Below, piece by piece: positions 9,148 to 18,990 of a stretch of DNA of 64,000 nucleotides. Source of the stretch: Kribbella qitaiheensis. Its GTDB lineage: Bacteria; Actinomycetota; Actinomycetes; Propionibacteriales; Kribbellaceae. Each line of letters begins with the position of its first letter. Within the stretch, counting starts at the first letter, position 1. Position numbers and translations under genes: made by a program. The stretch covers positions 6,448,001 to 6,512,000 of the forward strand of contig NZ_CP043661.1 of assembly GCF_014217565.1 (NCBI RefSeq), read 5' to 3'. The notes beneath the pieces were generated by a model. The model saw nothing but the letters and a program-made list of their open reading frames with translations. It did not search any database and had not been told where the DNA came from.

Positions 9148-10293
9148 ATGGACCGCATCATCTTCGGCGAAGACCACCACGCCTTCCGGGCCAGTGCGAA
9201 GGAGTACGCCGACCGCTCGCTGGTGCCGCGGATGGAGCAGTTCCTCGAGGAGAAGACGATCGAGCGGGCCGCCTGGCTCGAAGCCGGCAAGCAGGGCTTC
9301 CTCGGTCTCGACGTACCGGAGGAGTACGGCGGTTCGTCCGTCGGCGACTACCGCTTCAACGCGGTGTTCGCCGAGGAGGTCTCGAAGGTCTCGGCCTCTT
9401 TGTCGAGCTGCTTCGGCATCCACTTCGACTGCGCCGCGCCGTACCTGGTCGACCTGGGCACCGAGGAGCAGAAGCAGCGTTGGCTGCCGAAGTTCTGCTC
9501 CGGTGAGCTGATCGCCGCGATCGGGATGACCGAGCCGTCCGGCGGCTCCGACCTGGCCGCGCTGAAGACGACCGCGAAGAAGACTGACGGCGGTTGGGTG
9601 GTGAACGGGTCGAAGACCTTCATCACCAACGGCGACATGGCCGACCTCACCATCACCGCCGCCCGGACCGATCCGAGCAAGGGCGCCAAGGGCATCACCT
9701 TGTTCGCGATCGAGGAGGGGATGGAGGGCTTCGCCCGCGGCCGCAAGCTGGACAAGGTCGGCCAGACCGAGTCCGGTACGTCGGAACTCTTCTTCGAGGA
9801 CGTATTCGTCCCGGACGAGAACGTGATCGGCGAGATCGACCGCGGCTTCATCCACATGATGGAGCGGCTGGCCCAGGAGCGGATCGGTGCCGCGGTGTCG
9901 AACATCGCGCACGCGACCCAGATCCTCGACGAGACGATCGAGTACGTGAAGCAGCGCAAGGCCTTCGGTCAGCCGGTCGGCTCGTTCCAGTACAACAAGT
10001 TCGTGATCGCCGAGCTCGTCACCAAGGCCGAGGTCACCCAGGCGTACGTCGACAACGCGATCGTCGCGCACGACGAGGACCGGCTGTCCGCGGTCGACGC
10101 GGCCAAGGCGAAGTGGTGGAGCGCGCAGATCCAGAACGAGATCCTGGACGCCTGCGTCCAGTTGCACGGTGGCTACGGTTACATGAACGAGTACCGGGTC
10201 GCGCGTGCCTGGCGGGACGCCCGGGTGACGAAGATCTGGGCCGGTTCGAACGAGATCATGAAGGAACTCATCGGCCGCGATCTGGGCCTCTGA
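9148..10293 (+). CDS. Acyl-CoA dehydrogenase
   Basis: 381 aa, the normal length of the family. The FAD/substrate motif IGMTEPSGGSDLA and the strand VVNGSKTFITNGDMADL are present, as is a C-terminal IWAGSNEIMKELIGRDLGL. The usual catalytic Glu of the medium-chain type is Ala here (IWAG); the base is probably the Glu in MERLAQERIGAAV, as in long-chain/isovaleryl-CoA dehydrogenases. It introduces the alpha,beta double bond into an acyl-CoA. GGGGAGG precedes the ATG at 9148. First gene of an operon with thiolase and SDR; expected to be under the divergent TetR. Confidence 0.92.
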   Translation: MDRIIFGEDHHAFRASAKEYADRSLVPRMEQFLEEKTIERAAWLEAGKQGFLGLDVPEEYGGSSVGDYRFNAVFAEEVSKVSASLSSCFGIHFDCAAPYLVDLGTEEQKQRWLPKFCSGELIAAIGMTEPSGGSDLAALKTTAKKTDGGWVVNGSKTFITNGDMADLTITAARTDPSKGAKGITLFAIEEGMEGFARGRKLDKVGQTESGTSELFFEDVFVPDENVIGEIDRGFIHMMERLAQERIGAAVSNIAHATQILDETIEYVKQRKAFGQPVGSFQYNKFVIAELVTKAEVTQAYVDNAIVAHDEDRLSAVDAAKAKWWSAQIQNEILDACVQLHGGYGYMNEYRVARAWRDARVTKIWAGSNEIMKELIGRDLGL

Positions 10294-10324
10294 AGTCAGT
10301 GCACTCTGAAAAGGAAGGCTGAAG

Positions 10325-11544
<1,220 letters not shown>

Positions 11545-11545
<1 letters not shown>

Positions 11546-12300
11546 TGAGTCTCAAGGACCGTACGGCGATCGTCACCGGCGCCTCCCGAGGAATCGGCCT
11601 GGCGATCGCCCAGCGCCTGGTGGCCGATGGTGCCCACGTGGTGATCACCGGACGTACGCAGGAGACGCTGGACCAGGCAGTGGAGTCCCTTGGCGGCAGG
11701 GAGAACGCACTGGCCGTTGCAGGGAAGGCGGCCGACCCGGAGCATCGGGCAAGCGTCGTAGCCGCTGCGGTAGCGACGTACGGATCGGTGGATCTGCTGG
11801 TGAACAACACCGGCATCAACCCGATCTACGGTTCGCTGCTGGATGTCGACCAGGCCGTGGCGACCAAGATGGTCGATACGAACGTGCTGGCGACCATCGC
11901 TTGGGTGAAGGCCTGCCGGGATGCCTGGATGGGCATCCATGGCGGTGCTGTGGTGAACCTGTCGTCGGTGGCCGGACTGTCGCCGTCACCCGGCATCGGC
12001 TGGTACGGCGCCACCAAGGCGATGCTGTCCCGGGTGACGAGCGAGCTGGCCGTCGAGCTGGCGCCGGTGATCCGGATCAACGCGGTCGCACCGGCGGTGG
12101 TGAAGACCAAGTTCGCGGGCGCTCTCTACGAGGGCCGCGAGGACAAGGTCGCCGCGTCGTACCCGATGAAGCGTCTCGGCCGGCCCGAGGACGTCGCCTC
12201 GCTCGTGTGGTTCCTGCTGTCCGACGAGGCCTCCTGGATCACCGGCCAGACCATCACCATCGATGGCGGCCTGACCCTCAACGGCGGCATCGTCGGCTAG
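11545..12300 (+). CDS. SDR-family oxidoreductase
   Basis: 251 aa classical short-chain dehydrogenase: TGASRGIG cofactor motif (residues 11-18), NNTG (variant of NNAG), catalytic Ser in NLSSVAG, YGATK (YxxxK) and a [29 protein letters not shown] end. The ATG shares its A with the thiolase stop codon, giving tight coupling. Probably a 3-hydroxyacyl-CoA dehydrogenase or ketoreductase of the same acyl degradation route; the cofactor preference is not clear from the motif. Confidence 0.9.
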
Positions 12301-12309
12301 TCGCCTGTA

Positions 12310-12852
12310 CTACGGACTGACGGCTGCAGCGCGGCGGGCGGCGAAGCGCTGGCGGACGATGACGGTGCCGTCGGGTGCTTCGTCTTCGTTGCGCCAGTTG
12401 AAGGTGCTGTCAGTCAGGTCGGTGAAGATCCAGCGGGTCTTCGTCGACGTGGGGTCGTTGGTTTCGAGGGTGATCGAGTTGTCGCCGGCACGGGCGACGA
12501 AGGTCTTCACCATGGCGTACTTCGGGCCCATCCAGGTGGAGCGGAAGGCGTTCAGGTCGGGGTCGTGGAGGCGGACGCTGAGCCCCCATTCGCCGTCGCC
12601 GTCGAGCTCGCGCCGGGCGCGGCTCGGGGTGATCCAGATGTCGGCCACCGCGCGGCCGTCGAGGGCCCAGGCGAAATGCCATTCGCCTTGGGTCTCGCGG
12701 ATCGGCCGGCCGTCGTCGTCGTACCAGGAGACGTCGAGATCCCAGCTGCCGATCAAGGAGGCGAAGGGTTCGAAGACTTGCTCGAACTCGGGTCGCGGCC
12801 GGTCGGAGACCATCAGACTTGCCAGGACCGAAGCTGGGTTTGCTGCTGTCAT
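12310..12852 (-). CDS. DUF1579-like protein of unknown function
   Basis: 180 aa from ATG at 12852. A lipocalin-like pattern of strands is visible: EPFASLIGSWDLDVSWYDDDGRPI, GEWHFAWALDGRAVADIWITP, FRSTWMGPKYAMVKTFVAR and WRNEDEAPDGTVIVRQRFAARR. This resembles DUF1579-type small beta-barrel proteins that act on no known substrate. It is the last gene on the minus strand after the ABC operon, 38 bp from the upstream permease, and may be co-transcribed. Confidence 0.65.
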   Translation of the reverse strand: MTAANPASVLASLMVSDRPRPEFEQVFEPFASLIGSWDLDVSWYDDDGRPIRETQGEWHFAWALDGRAVADIWITPSRARRELDGDGEWGLSVRLHDPDLNAFRSTWMGPKYAMVKTFVARAGDNSITLETNDPTSTKTRWIFTDLTDSTFNWRNEDEAPDGTVIVRQRFAARRAAAVSP

Positions 12853-12890
12853 GGAGACAGTGTGCCTCGAAGTCCGCCTGGGTGCAGAGG

Positions 12891-13607
12891 TTATTCCGCA
12901 GTTGAAAGGCTGAGGGACCGGAGCCGGGTGATGGCGACCGTGATGCCGATGGCGGTGACCGCGATGAGCAGGATCAAGGCGATCGGGAGTTTGACGGCCG
13001 ACGTCACGTGCGGGGCGTCGGTGAGTTGGTGGATGACTGCCAACGACCACTGCTGGACGCTGAGGGCCTTCGCGCCGCCGACGTACTGGCCCATCACGCC
13101 TTCCCAGAGCAGCGCGTAGAGCAGGCCGATCGTCACCGCGTTGCCCGAGGTCGCCGACAGGGCGATGAAGATGGCGGTGTAGGCGATCCCGGCCACCACG
13201 GTGCCGGCGCCGAAGGCGAGGGCGGTCTGCGGATCGTGTACGTCGAGGATCAGGGAGGCGATCACCATCGGCACCGCGCCGAGGGCGACGATCACCGCGA
13301 TGGCGACGAGCGCCTTGGTCACGATGATGGTGGACCGCTTGATCGGCTTGCTGAGCAGGTAGACGATCGAGCCGTCGTCGATCTCGGACGACAGCGCACC
13401 GGTCGCCGCGAGCAGCGAGATCAGCGGGACGATCACCGCCAGGCCGAACATCTGCAGCAGCGCCGTACTGAAGTCGGGGGAGTTGTCGACCGTCAGCGCC
13501 AGCAGCACGCACAGCGCGAGCAGAACGACGGGCAGGATGAAGAGCAGCAGTCCCCGCCGGTGCCCGAACAGGGTGGACATCGTCAACCGCGCGATCGTCG
13601 CGTTCAT
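12891..13607 (-). CDS. ABC transporter permease
   Basis: 238 aa with six hydrophobic segments (LLLFILPVVLLALCVLLAL, MFGLAVIVPLISLLAATGAL, ALVAIAVIVALGAVPMVIASLIL, AGTVVAGIAYTAIFIALSA, a short one, and LPIALILLIAVTAIGITVAI). ALSSEIDDGSIVYLLSKPIKR between TM2 and TM3 is typical of ABC-2-type permeases paired with CcmA-like ATPases. It starts 2 bp after the ATPase stop codon. Partner of the ATPase at 13610-14524. Substrate unknown. Confidence 0.85.
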   Translation of the reverse strand: MNATIARLTMSTLFGHRRGLLLFILPVVLLALCVLLALTVDNSPDFSTALLQMFGLAVIVPLISLLAATGALSSEIDDGSIVYLLSKPIKRSTIIVTKALVAIAVIVALGAVPMVIASLILDVHDPQTALAFGAGTVVAGIAYTAIFIALSATSGNAVTIGLLYALLWEGVMGQYVGGAKALSVQQWSLAVIHQLTDAPHVTSAVKLPIALILLIAVTAIGITVAITRLRSLSLSTAE

Positions 13608-13609
13608 CG

Positions 13610-14524
13610 TCAGCGCCTTCCGACCAGGTAGGAGAAGACGCTTTCGAGCGACTCGTCGGTCGGGGCGACCTCCAGCAACCGGATGCCGAGGTCGCGTGCC
13701 GTCGACGGCACGATCCGGCTGAACCGTTCGAAGTCGGCCACCTGCACCTGCAGCGCGTCACCGTCCAGATCGGCCCCGGACGTACAGGGGTCGGCGATCA
13801 GTGCGGACGCCAGCCGGCGGTCGTCGGACGAGCGCAGCCGGTAGAGCACCGGCCGGTCCGTCATCAGGGTGCGGATCGCCCGGTAGTCGCCCGAGGCCGC
13901 GTGCCGCCCGGACACCACCACCTCGATGTGGGTCGCGACCTGCTGCACCTCCTCGAGGATGTGCGAGCTGAACAGAACAGTCCGGCCGTCCGCGCCCATC
14001 TTGCGGAGCAAGTCCATCAGGTGCAGCCGCTGCCGCGGATCCATTCCGTTGAACGGTTCGTCCAGCAGCAGTACTGACGGTTCGTGCACGAGTGCCGCGG
14101 CCATCTTGATCCGCTGCTTCATGCCCTTGGAGTACGTCGAGATGCGGCGCTTGGCCGCGTCGACCAGCTCGACCGTCGCGATCGCCGTCGTGGTCGCGGC
14201 CGCTGGGTTCGGCAACCCTTGGAGCTCGGCATTGGCGCGGACGAACTGGGTGCCGGTGAGCGTGTCGTAGACCGCCTCGGTCTCGGGCACCAGGCCGATG
14301 TGCCGGTAGGCGGCCTGATTCCGCCAGACGGGGACACCGTCGAGGGTGACGGTCCCGGTCGACGGCGGCAGGAAGCCGGCCATCATGGTGATCAGCGTGG
14401 ACTTGCCGGCGCCGTTGGGCCCGAGCAGGCCGGTGACACCCGGGCCGATCGTCATCGTGACGTCGTTGACCGCCACGACATTGCCGTACCAGCGGGAGAC
14501 TTTGTCGATCTGGATCACGCTCAT
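13610..14524 (-). CDS. ABC transporter ATP-binding protein
   Basis: 304 aa. Walker A GPNGAGKST, signature STYSKGMKQR, Walker B VLLLDEPFNGMD and a SSHILEEV His-loop region are all present, followed by an ~80-residue C-terminal domain. The CcmA/NatA type energises an ABC-2 permease for export. Its start overlaps the stop codon of the upstream permease (ATGA), so the four ABC genes form one translationally coupled unit. Confidence 0.92.
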   Translation of the reverse strand: MSVIQIDKVSRWYGNVVAVNDVTMTIGPGVTGLLGPNGAGKSTLITMMAGFLPPSTGTVTLDGVPVWRNQAAYRHIGLVPETEAVYDTLTGTQFVRANAELQGLPNPAAATTTAIATVELVDAAKRRISTYSKGMKQRIKMAAALVHEPSVLLLDEPFNGMDPRQRLHLMDLLRKMGADGRTVLFSSHILEEVQQVATHIEVVVSGRHAASGDYRAIRTLMTDRPVLYRLRSSDDRRLASALIADPCTSGADLDGDALQVQVADFERFSRIVPSTARDLGIRLLEVAPTDESLESVFSYLVGRR

Positions 14525-15414
14525 CCGCGCGCCACCTTGGCGTAGCGGGCGTTGACGCCCCAGCTGCAGATCCCCACCACGGCCACGTAGACGGCCGCGA
14601 AGACGAGCCCCTCGCTCGTGCTAGGCACCCAGTCGCCGCCGCCGCGCAGGATGAACGTCGACAACACCTCGACCAGGCTGAACGGCGAGCCCAGGTTGGC
14701 GTACCGGGAGGCGACGCTGCGGTGTGTGCCCTCGGGATCGAGGATCGCTGTGACGACGATGACGGCGGTGAACGACACGATCAGGACCGCGATGATCGCC
14801 GCGACGGCGAAGCCCCGGCGCGGAGTCGCGGCCGCGATCAGCCCGCCGATCGCGGCCAGCAGGATCGACAGCAGCAACGCGGTGACCAGGCCGCTGAGGA
14901 ACTCCTTCGTCATCAGCGTGAAGTTGAACTTGGCCAGCAGCGCACCGGCGTACAGGATCACCATCGGCAGGCCCATCAGGACCATCAGCGCGAGCACCAG
15001 AGCGCTCAGCTTCGCCAGCGCGTAGTCCGTCCGGCGCAGGGGCCTGGCCAGGTAGAGGACGATCGAGCGGTAGCGCAGATCCCTGGAGAACAGCTGCGGT
15101 GCTTGCGAGGCCAGGTAGAGCGCGATGACGGCCTGCAGGAAGAAGATGTACCGCATCTGGGACAGCGGCGGGTTGTCGAAGTCCAGTGCGTTCTCGATGC
15201 CGACCATGATCGCGACCGGGACGACCATCACCGCGAGCAGCAGCAGCGGCATCACCTTTGACTTGCCGGATCGGCCCAGCCCGTACGCGTGCCGCAAACT
15301 GCTGACGGTCAATGCCTGGGCGATCGCGAACCGGCCCAGCCGAGGACCGTCGTAATGCCGGTAACCGATGTCGTGGATGACACCAACTGCGGGCGGAGGC
15401 AGCTGATCAGACAC
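14521..15414 (-). CDS. ABC transporter permease
   Basis: 297 aa from GTG at 15414, which overlaps the end of the upstream ATPase by 8 nt. An N-terminal cytoplasmic part (HDIGYRHYDGPRLGRFAIAQALTV) precedes six hydrophobic segments; LFSRDLRYRSIVLYLARPLRRTDYALAKL is the coupling-loop type motif of ABC-2 permeases. A longer frame exists upstream but runs inside the ATPase gene. Pairs with the ATPase at 15407-16306. Confidence 0.85.
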   Translation of the reverse strand: MSDQLPPPAVGVIHDIGYRHYDGPRLGRFAIAQALTVSSLRHAYGLGRSGKSKVMPLLLLAVMVVPVAIMVGIENALDFDNPPLSQMRYIFFLQAVIALYLASQAPQLFSRDLRYRSIVLYLARPLRRTDYALAKLSALVLALMVLMGLPMVILYAGALLAKFNFTLMTKEFLSGLVTALLLSILLAAIGGLIAAATPRRGFAVAAIIAVLIVSFTAVIVVTAILDPEGTHRSVASRYANLGSPFSLVEVLSTFILRGGGDWVPSTSEGLVFAAVYVAVVGICSWGVNARYAKVARG

Positions 15415-16306
15415 TGAAGACCTCTTCCAGCCGATGTCGATGCTGCTCGATCCGGACCAGCCCGAGCCCCAACTCGGCCACGGTGTCGCGGACCACGTCG
15501 TACGTCGCCTCGCCACTGATCTCGACCAGCACCAGCGGACCGTCGGCCCTGGCCCGCGCACCAGCACGCGCCAGCGCGGCACTCAGCCGATCCCGCCCGC
15601 TCAGATCCCGTACTTCGACAGCCAGTACGCCGGTCACGCCGGTCAGCGCCGCCTTGGACTCCGACCGGAGCAGCCGGCCACCGTCCAGTACGACGATGTG
15701 GTCGCAGACGTGCTCGAGCTCGCCGAGCAGGTGCGAGGTGATCAGGACCGGGATGCCGAACTCGGTGCCGATCCGGCGGACCAGCGTCAGCATCTCGTCG
15801 CGGCCGGCCGGGTCCAGGCCGTTGGTCGGCTCGTCGAGGAGAACCAACTGAGGATCGTGGGTGAGTGCCTGGGCCAGCTTGACCCGCTGCTTCATACCGG
15901 TCGAGTAGCCGCCCATCGGGCGGTAGCGCGCCTCGTCGAGCCCGACGTGCCGCAGTACGTCGGCCGCTCGTTCGCGAGCCGCGGTCGCGGGCAGGCCGGA
16001 CATCTGGCCGAGGTGGACGACGAACTCGGTCGCTGACACGTCCGGCGGAAGGCAGTCGTGCTCTGGCATGTAGCCGACGAGGGCTCGGACCGCCTCGCCG
16101 CCGGTGACCACGTCGTGTCCCAGCACGATGGCACTTCCGGCGGTCGGGGCGATCAGTCCGAGCAGGATCTTCAGCAGGGTCGACTTGCCGGCACCGTTGG
16201 CTCCGACCAGTCCGGTCACGCCGGACCCCACCTCGACTGTCAGCTCGTCCAGGGCCGTGACGCGCGGGTAGCGCTTGGTCAACGCAGTGGTCGCGATCAC
16301 GGGCAC
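15407..16306 (-). CDS. ABC transporter ATP-binding protein
   Basis: 299 aa from GTG at 16306. Walker A GANGAGKST, signature GYSTGMKQR, Walker B LVLLDEPTNGLD and TSHLLGELEHVCD are complete. A C-terminal extension (VLAVEVRDLSGRDRLSAALARAGARA...) resembles the regulatory tail of CcmA-type exporters. First gene of a minus-strand ATPase-permease-ATPase-permease operon; the second pair looks like a diverged duplicate of the first. Substrate unknown. Confidence 0.92.
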   Translation of the reverse strand: MPVIATTALTKRYPRVTALDELTVEVGSGVTGLVGANGAGKSTLLKILLGLIAPTAGSAIVLGHDVVTGGEAVRALVGYMPEHDCLPPDVSATEFVVHLGQMSGLPATAARERAADVLRHVGLDEARYRPMGGYSTGMKQRVKLAQALTHDPQLVLLDEPTNGLDPAGRDEMLTLVRRIGTEFGIPVLITSHLLGELEHVCDHIVVLDGGRLLRSESKAALTGVTGVLAVEVRDLSGRDRLSAALARAGARARADGPLVLVEISGEATYDVVRDTVAELGLGLVRIEQHRHRLEEVFSV

Positions 16307-16436
16307 CGGCCAACCCTAGTGCCCCTACGGCTCCGGACAGAATCACAGCCACCGCACAGCTGTTGCGATCACGTTCCAACTGCCCGATCTGGTTATTGCG
16401 TGGCGACTCCCCGGGCTGGTGGTTATCGTCCGAAGC

Positions 16437-16634
16437 ATGGAAATCAGACCGGTCGTGGCGGATGACGCTGAGGAGATCGCCAGGCTGCGCCGGGAGACCT
16501 TCGCCTACAAGGTGATGTCGCCCGCGGCGGCCCGGAACATGATCGACGACGAGAACGGTCCGATGCTTGCCATCAACAACTGGCTCGGCTATCGCCGGAT
16601 CGCGACGGAGCACGGACTGCTGAGGACGCTCTGA
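16437..16634 (+). pseudogene. GNAT acetyltransferase remnant (internal deletion)
   Basis: The 65-aa frame joins a GNAT beginning (MEIRPVVADDAEEIARLRRET) directly to the extreme GNAT end (GPMLAINNWLGYRRIATEHGLL). The same two ends frame the intact ~295-aa genes immediately downstream (for example MQIRPAELSDV and RPMLAVNDWLGYRRTATHSVL). The acetyl-CoA-binding motif A is missing entirely, so about 230 residues have been lost in frame. No catalytic function is expected. Confidence 0.7.
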
Positions 16635-17524
16635 TGCCGGTCAGGTCCGGCCGGCCGACGGACGCTGAAGGACTACTGACCTTGCGGAGCCGGGTTTTCC
16701 CGTACCGCGTGATGGCGCTGGCCGATGTCCGCAGCGGCCTGGACGAGGCGGCCGCCGATGAGCGCTTCGGCAGTTTCGCGGTCGAGGACGGCGACCGGCT
16801 GATCGGCTGGGGAGCGGCTTCGCCGGGGACCTGGTCGCCGGATCCGGGGGAGTTCCACGTGTTGCTGGTGGTCCATCCGGAGTTTCGTCGGCAGGGCATC
16901 GGTACGACGCTGGCCGAGGCCGTCGATGCGCACCTGGCCAAGTACGACGCCCGGCGCACGCTCTCCAGTGCGACCGAGGACGGCGTGGAATTCGCGCTCC
17001 GGCAGGGCTTTCAGGCTACCGACGTGCTGCACTACGCCAGGACCGATCCGCGGCTCGTACCGGACCCGCCCGCGGCTCCGGCCGGCGTCGAGCTGACCAA
17101 TCTGGCCGCGCTCGACCTGGAGTCCGTGTATGCCGCGTTCGTGGCGACCGCGGCCGACGTACCGGGGGACCAGGACTTCGGCCAGATCCCGCTGGAGGTG
17201 TTCGAGCGGGAGGTCTGGAAATCGGCCGGGCTCAACCGCGAGCTCAGTACGGCGGCAGTTGCCGACGGCAAGGTCGTCTGCTTCACCACGGTGCTGACCA
17301 CCGGTGACCGGCTCTGGACCGACATGACCGGCACGCTTTCGGCGTACCGGGGCAGGGGATTGGCGAAGGTGGTCAAGACCATCGGCCTGCGAGCCGCCGC
17401 CGCGGCGGGGATCACCAGCGCCTACACGGTGAACCATGACGTGAATCGTCCGATGCGGGCCATCAACGAATGGCTCGGATACTCGCGGGTCGCGAGCCAC
17501 ACCGGTATGGTCCGGATGAGCTGA
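16634..17524 (+). CDS. Tandem-domain GNAT-family N-acetyltransferase
   Basis: 296 aa with two GNAT halves. The first carries the acetyl-CoA loop HPEFRRQGIGTTLAEAV (about residues 78-94); the second has YRGRGLAKVVKTIGLRAAAAAGI and ends in INEWLGYSRVASHTGMVRMS. The ATG overlaps the stop codon of the preceding remnant. Two-domain GNATs of this type occur in actinobacterial resistance or metabolism, but the acceptor cannot be predicted. Confidence 0.85.
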   Translation: MPVRSGRPTDAEGLLTLRSRVFPYRVMALADVRSGLDEAAADERFGSFAVEDGDRLIGWGAASPGTWSPDPGEFHVLLVVHPEFRRQGIGTTLAEAVDAHLAKYDARRTLSSATEDGVEFALRQGFQATDVLHYARTDPRLVPDPPAAPAGVELTNLAALDLESVYAAFVATAADVPGDQDFGQIPLEVFEREVWKSAGLNRELSTAAVADGKVVCFTTVLTTGDRLWTDMTGTLSAYRGRGLAKVVKTIGLRAAAAAGITSAYTVNHDVNRPMRAINEWLGYSRVASHTGMVRMS

Positions 17525-17576
17525 CTTTGCCGCTCGCAAGGGTTATCTTCGCCAGAACTTCGCAGAAGGAGTTCCG

Positions 17577-18464
17577 ATGCAGATCAGGCCTGCGGAACTG
17601 AGTGACGTCGAGAGCGCGATCGCACTGCACGACGCCCTCGTGCCCTACCTCGCCTACACCAGCACCGCGTTGCGGCACCGGCTGAGTCGCGATCCCGTGC
17701 CCGGCCGCGCCACCTTCGCCGCGTTCGCCGACGACGGCGAGCTGGTCGGCTGGGCGGTCACCGGGGTGATCCCGGGGTCCTACCCGCTCGACGGCGAGCT
17801 CAGGGTGCTCGTGCATCCGGACCACCGCGGCCACGGGATCGGGACGAAGTTGCTGGCGGCAACGCACGAGGCCCTGCAGACCGCCGGGGCGACCAGTGCC
17901 CGGGTATTCGCAGATCCGGCGTCGGTCGACTGGGCGGCCCCCTGGGGATATGTGCAGACCCGGCAGGTGCACTACGCGGAGATCGATCCGAGCACGGCGC
18001 CCGCACTGCCCCCGGTGCCGGCCGGGGTGAGCCTGGTGGCGTTGGACGAGCTGGACCCGCGGCTGGTCTACGAGGCCGACGTGGTGGCCCAGCGGACCAA
18101 GCCGGGCGACGCGAAGATCACCGCGCGCCCGTACGACGACTGGTTCGCGACCGTCTGGCAATCGCCGGCGGTAGTGCTGGACCTGAGCATGGCCGCGGTC
18201 GAGGGCGGCAGAGTGCTCGGGTTCACGCTCGGCGACGGCGACCACAGCAAGATCTGGTCGAAGATGACGGCGACGATGCCGGAGTACCGCGGGCAGGGGC
18301 TGGCCAAGCTGGTGAAGTGTGCCGCTCTGCATCGGGCCGCCGCGGCCGGCGTACGAGGTGCTTACACCGCGAACTACGACGGCAACCGACCGATGCTGGC
18401 CGTCAACGACTGGCTCGGCTACCGCCGTACCGCGACCCACTCGGTGCTGATCTGCCCGCTCTGA
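17577..18464 (+). CDS. Tandem-domain GNAT-family N-acetyltransferase
   Basis: 295 aa, a clear paralogue of the preceding gene in length and end sequence. The first GNAT domain has HPDHRGHGIGTKLLAATHEAL; the second has YRGQGLAKLVKCAALHRAAAAGV and the C-terminal VNDWLGYRRTATHSVLICPL. AGAAGGAG sits before the ATG at 17577. The tandem arrangement points to local duplication; the acceptor is unknown. Confidence 0.85.
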   Translation: MQIRPAELSDVESAIALHDALVPYLAYTSTALRHRLSRDPVPGRATFAAFADDGELVGWAVTGVIPGSYPLDGELRVLVHPDHRGHGIGTKLLAATHEALQTAGATSARVFADPASVDWAAPWGYVQTRQVHYAEIDPSTAPALPPVPAGVSLVALDELDPRLVYEADVVAQRTKPGDAKITARPYDDWFATVWQSPAVVLDLSMAAVEGGRVLGFTLGDGDHSKIWSKMTATMPEYRGQGLAKLVKCAALHRAAAAGVRGAYTANYDGNRPMLAVNDWLGYRRTATHSVLICPL

Positions 18465-18469
18465 CATCG

Positions 18470-18519
18470 CTTACGTCCGAAGTACCCGAGGTCCTGCCCC
18501 TCGGTTGTTCGGACGCAAG
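18470..18519. terminator. Palindromic hairpin between convergent genes (repeat family member)
   Basis: CTTACGTCCGAA (18470-18481) pairs with TTCGGACGCAAG (18508-18519) with one mismatch; inside it CCGAGG (18486-18491) pairs with CCTCGG (18499-18504). It lies exactly between the convergent GNAT and MaoC genes. The outer arm is the same sequence as the palindrome at 60365-60416, so it may belong to a dispersed family. Confidence 0.65.
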
Positions 18520-18522
18520 GCT

Positions 18523-18975
18523 TTAGGGGACGAGCAGTACTACGGTTTCGGCGACGCAGGCCGGCTTGGTGGAGTTCTCCAGCTCGATCACCCATTGCAG
18601 CGAGACCTGGACGCCGGCCGGGGTCTCTTGCGCGCCGGCGATCGACGCACCGGCGCGGACCCGGGAGCCGACCGGGACAGGGGCCGGGAAGCGGACCTTG
18701 TTGACGCCGTAGTTCAGCTTCGCGGTGACGCCGGAGACGGAGAACAGCTCCTCGCCGAAGCGCGCGATCAGGCTCAGCGTGAGGTAGCCGTGCGCGATCG
18801 TCCCGCCGTACGGGCCCTTCGCGGCGCGGTCCACGTCGACGTGGATCCACTGGTGGTCGCCGGTCGCCTCGGCGAACTGGTTCACCTGCTCCTGGGTGAT
18901 CTCCAGCCACTGGGTCTCGCCGAGCTGGGTGCCGACCGCGTGAACGACCTCGTCGACACCGGTGAAGGTCTGCAT
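18523..18975 (-). CDS. MaoC-like hot-dog dehydratase/hydratase
   Basis: 150 aa. The catalytic region QFAEATGDHQWIHVDVDRA (Asp and His of the (R)-hydratase-2 motif) and GGTIAHGYLTLSLIARF are typical of MaoC-like (R)-specific enoyl-CoA hydratases. It hydrates trans-2-enoyl thioesters to (R)-3-hydroxyacyl thioesters. It is 15 bp downstream of a FabG-like SDR on the same strand, which would act on that product. Confidence 0.88.
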   Translation of the reverse strand: MQTFTGVDEVVHAVGTQLGETQWLEITQEQVNQFAEATGDHQWIHVDVDRAAKGPYGGTIAHGYLTLSLIARFGEELFSVSGVTAKLNYGVNKVRFPAPVPVGSRVRAGASIAGAQETPAGVQVSLQWVIELENSTKPACVAETVVLLVP

Positions 18976-18990
18976 CTTCTGGAACTCCCT

